Source of the DNA: Antilocapra americana | Lineage: Eukaryota; Chordata; Mammalia; Artiodactyla; Antilocapridae | Length of the DNA: 64,000 nt | Reading direction: 5' to 3' | Assembly (NCBI GenBank): GCA_007570785.1 | Contig: ML660211.1 | Span: forward strand, 293,352 to 357,351 | Part shown: in pieces, positions 60,060-64,000 of the stretch | How positions within the stretch are numbered: the stretch's first letter is position 1 | Layout: every line of letters starts with the position of its first letter | Program-made: the position numbers and the translations under genes | The notes under the pieces: model-generated | Told to the model about the DNA's origin: nothing | Database searches by the model: none | The model's input: only the letters and a program-made list of their open reading frames with translations

Positions 60060-63000
60060 CAGCATTACCTTGATATGGAATAAGGTCTGCAGGAAGTTTC
60101 ATCCAGGAATGGACCAGACAAATCAGTGTCTGCCTGTGTCCTTGAAAACAAATAAAAATACCTGCCAACAACAACAACAAAGAAAGCAGTATGTTTGGAA
60201 AAAATGTTCTTTAGCAATGAAGGTAAAATAAAGATGTTCCTAGGCAAAGAAAAGCTGGAGAAGCTCATCACTATTAGAACTGTCTTGTATGCTAAGCCAC
60301 TTCAGTTGTGTCTGACTGTTGGTGACACTATGGACTGTAGCCTGCCAGGTTTCTTTGTCCGTGGAATTCTCCAGGCAAGCGTCCTGATGTGGACTGTCAT
60401 GCCCCACTCCTGGAGATCTTCCTGATCCAGGGATCAAACCTGCATCTCCTGCAGTTCCTGCATTGCAAGCAGATTCTTTAACTGTTTTAGAAGAAAATAA
60501 ATGCTACAGAGAGAGCCTTTTAAGTTGAAAGTACAGGAAACTAAGTAACCATATGAAAATATAAAATTCACTGGTAATGGTAAATATATAAAGTCAGATT
60601 GTTGTAATATAATTATGGTACACTTTTTTCCAGAAAAAACGTTTAAAGTAATAGTATTAAAATAAGTATAGCTTCAGTAAATTTTAATGGATGCATAATA
60701 AAAAAGGATGTGAAGTATGACATCATTGGCATAAAATGCGCGAGGAAGAGAAGTCCAGATCTATTATACATAATTAAAAATAACTTGTTGCTGTCTTAAA
60801 ATAGACTGTTATGTCTATAAGATTTTTATGTAAGTCTCATTGTAGAAACAAAGGAAAAAGAAAAAACTATAGTAGATAGAAAAAATTAATGAGAAAGGAA
60901 TTAAAGCATATAAATACAAATAAAGGAAGAAAGGATCTAGAAACTATAAAATGTCATAAATCAATCAATAAAATTACAATAAGTCTTTACCTATCAATAA
61001 TTACTTTAAATGCACATGGATTAAATTCTCCAATCAAAAGAAACAAAGCAACTGAATTTACAGTAAATAAGATCCAACAATTTGCTGCCTCATGATTCAT
61101 GTTAGCTTTAAGGGCACACAAAGGCTGAAATGAAGGTGTGGGAAAAGAATTTCTATGCAAATATTAACTGAAAGAGAACCAAAGTGTCAATACTTACATC
61201 AAACAAAAATGCATATTTATTTGGTCAAAATTAGTCAGAAGAGAAAAAGAAGACCACTAAATAGTGTTAAGGAGGTTGGTTTATCAAGAGCATATAACAA
61301 TGCTAAATATATATAAGTCCAACATTAGATTATCTAAATATTAACAGTATTAACAGAACTGAAGGGGGAAATAGAAATATGATAATAAAAGACTAGAACA
61401 TCACACACACTTCTAACAATGGATGGATCATTGGATGGGTCATCTATTTTCATAATAGATAATATGTTGGGTCACAAGAAAGTTGTAAAAATACAAGAAG
61501 ATTAAAATCATATCAAGCATTTTTATTACCATAATAATATGAAGCTAGAAATCAAATTTGAAAAATTAACCATCATATTGAAATTAAAAAATGTTACTCA
61601 ATAACCAATACATCAAAGGACAAATAAAAGAGAAAGCAAAAACTAACTGGAAAGAGATAAGAACTAAATCACACATTTAAAAATTTATGGAATGCAGCCA
61701 AAACCTTATAAAAGAGAAGTTTTCAGTGAAAATTTGCTACAATTAGATAAAAAGTCTCAAATAACCAACCTAACTTTATATCTTGAGGAACTGATAAGAG
61801 AATAAACTAAGTGCAGAATTTAGCAGGAGAAAGGAAATACTAAAAAATAACTGAGAAGAAATAAATGATGTAGTGACCAAAAAGTGAATAGAATAAAACT
61901 CAAGAATTTTATTTAATATAGAAAAATAGCAAACTGTTAGCTAGACAATTAAAGAAAAACAGAAGAGATTCAAATATGAAATTACAAATGAAAGAGGAAC
62001 CCTTACAACTGATACAGCAGAGATATAAAAGACCATTATAGACTATTCTGAGCAACTTCATGCATTATTGGATAACCTAGATGAATACATTTATAGAGAC
62101 ATATAAACACCAAGACAGAATTGGGAAGAAATAGAAAATCTGAACAGACCAATAACAAGGAAATTAATTAATTTAATTAATTTAATTAAGGAAATTAAAT
62201 CACTAACTCTAAATCTCCCAATACTGCAAAGCTCAGGTCAGATGGTAAATTCTACTAAATATTTAAAGAATTAATGTCAATCTTTTTCAAACTCTCCTAA
62301 AAACACTGAAGAGGTAAGAGCACTCTCAAATCTATTTTAAAAGATCAGCATTACCCTGATACCAAAGCCAGACAAAGACACTATAAAAATAAAGAAAATT
62401 ACAGGCCAAAATCAATGAAAAATCACAGATGCAAAATCTTCAACAAAATACTAGTAATTCAAATTCAACAACACATTAATATATATACCACAATCAAGTA
62501 GGATTTATCCCTGGGATGCAATTGTAGTTCAACATAATCAAATCAATAAATATGACACAAAACACTAACAAAATAAAGGATTACAATGTGTGATCATCTC
62601 AATGGATGCACAGAAACAATCTGACAAAATTCCATACCCTTTCATGATAAAAATACTGTTCATTAATTAGGAAGACAAAAAACATACCTCAATCTAATAA
62701 AGGCTCACAGATAATTTCATAATGAATGAAATGACCACCCAAACTCCAATGGTATTTTTTCCACAAGAATGGTTAAAAAAAAACACAAAAAACTATTATA
62801 AAACTTATGTGGAACCACAAAGGATCCTGAATAACCACATCAATTTTGAGAAAAATGAACAAAGCTGGAGGTGTCATACTGCCTGATTTCACAAAACTAT
62901 AGTAATAAAGACTGTATGGTATGGATGTTAAAAATTGACACAATGGAATAGAAATAGAGTCCTGAAATAAACCTATGCATGCATACATAATCTATTACAA

Positions 63001-63998
63001 GAATACCTAGAAAGCATATAGGGAATAGATAGCCTCTTCAACAGATAGCTTTTGGAAAAGTGGATAACTATATGCCAACGAGTGAAACTGGACTCCTTAT
63101 CTTGCACCAAATATAAAACTCAAAATTAAAATGAGTTAAAGACTTAAATTTAAGACACAAAACTGTAAAACTCCAAGAAGAAAACATAGGAAAAATCTCC
63201 TTGGCATTGGTATGGCAATGAATTTTTGCATAAAACACCAAAAGCACAAGCAATAGAAGAAAAATCAACAAATAGAATTATATCTCCCCAAAAACCTCTG
63301 CCCAGCAAAGGAAATAATCAGCAAATGGAAAGTCAACCTTCACAGTTGGAGAAAACATTTATAAACATACCTCATAAGGGGTTAGTTTGAAAAATATATG
63401 AGGATCCCATGCAACTCATGAGCCAAAAAAATCAAGTAATCTTATTTTAAAATTAGCAAAGTACCTATGGACATTTTTTCAAGAAGACATACAAATAGGC
63501 AACAAATATATGAAAGTTTATCAACATCATTAGTCATCAGGAAATGTAAATCAAAGCCACAATGAAATTTCTCCTCACATGTTAGGATGGTTATGTCCTT
63601 AAAAGTACAAGAGATGACGGATGTTGGTAAGGGTGCAGAAAAAAATGAACCTTAATATATTGTTGATGAAAATGTAAACTGAGACAGCCATTATGAAAAC
63701 AGTATGAAAGTGCCTCAAAGTATTAAAAATAGAATTACCATAAGATCCAGCAAGTAATTTATTGGTATTTATCTAAAGAAAAGAAACTCACTGTCTCAAA
63801 ATGATATCTGGATTCTCATACTTATGGCAGCATTATTAAAAATAACCAAGATATGGGAAAACAGATAAATTATGCACATGGGGATATTATTCAGCCATAG
63901 AAAATAAGAAAATCTTGCTATTTGTGTCAGCATGTATGAACATGGAAGACATTATTCTAAGTAAAGTAAGCCAGACAAAGAAAGCATGTATTGTATTA
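60060..63998 (+). mobile_element. old L1, ORF1 end through 3' UTR, runs off the window
   Basis: Contains the ORF1 end and inter-ORF region (60150-60640), the start of the ORF2 endonuclease (frame 60889-61095: 'ITISLYLSIITLNAHGLN', 'SPIKRNKA'), the RT region (about 61900-62700) and the ORF2 end/3' UTR (62760-63998, 'ggaatattattcag'-like at 63885). Frames are heavily broken. A (TTAATTAAT)n patch lies at 62164-62190. SINE inserted at 60293-60478. Confidence 0.75.
60293..60478 (-). mobile_element. Bov-tA SINE inside L1
   Basis: Antisense. 'gctaagccacttcagttgtg' tail variant, body with a small change 'gcgtcctgatgtggactgtc', and an extra 'cagttcctgc' in the head. L1 resumes at 'ttttagaagaaaataaatg'. 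Confidence 0.9.
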
Positions 63999-64000
63999 AC

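Overview
The window is a gene-poor, AT-rich piece of a ruminant nuclear genome, most likely a bovid. The diagnosis rests on its repeats: many Bov-tA and BovA SINEs (tRNA-Glu-like head joined to a BovB-derived body), about ten BovB (RTE-type) LINE copies with recognisable reverse-transcriptase peptides, CHR-type SINEs of the cetacean-hippo-ruminant lineage, and L1 tails of the ruminant type. Cattle, buffalo, sheep and goat cannot be told apart by eye. No multi-exon gene, tRNA, rRNA, CRISPR array or prokaryotic feature was found.

The one gene-like object is a processed retrocopy of HNRNPA3 (41973-43480, + strand). It has a short 5' UTR, an uninterrupted 366-codon frame (42009-43109), a 3' UTR with AATAAA, a poly(A) tail and perfect 15-bp target-site duplications. 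It derives from the shorter splice isoform. Both RRMs and the glycine-rich domain are intact, and a 1-base deletion replaces the last residues. It sits inside an older LTR-like sequence.

Layout: 0-12 kb, BovB copies on both strands, SINEs and small L1 tails. 12-17 kb, antisense L1, a solo LTR split by a SINE, then a CHR-2/Bov-tA pair. 17-31 kb, mostly unassigned AT-rich DNA with scattered SINEs, BovB pieces and old LTR and L1 fragments. 31-40 kb, stacked old L1 sequence carrying BovB, SINE and LTR insertions. 40-44 kb, an internally deleted BovB, a SINE, then the LTR-like host with the HNRNPA3 retrocopy. 44-52 kb, a Tigger-like MITE, CHR-2, L2, a SINE/L1 junction and a three-headed SINE. 52-57 kb, antisense LTRs and L1s and a BovB split by an LTR that is itself split by a two-headed SINE. 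57-64 kb, old sense L1 running off the window, interrupted by SINEs.

The elements do not form a pathway. The biology is retrotransposition: L1-type machinery explains the HNRNPA3 copy, the SINEs and the tiny L1 tails with target-site duplications, and the nesting orders the events. I did not find a convincing undescribed system. The best leads are the near-intact HNRNPA3 retrocopy, the multi-headed SINEs, a set of internally deleted BovB copies, a BovB with a 5' inversion, and a 43-bp L1 insertion with a perfect 18-bp duplication. Family names come from memory of consensus sequences and boundaries were set by eye, usually to within 5-20 bp.
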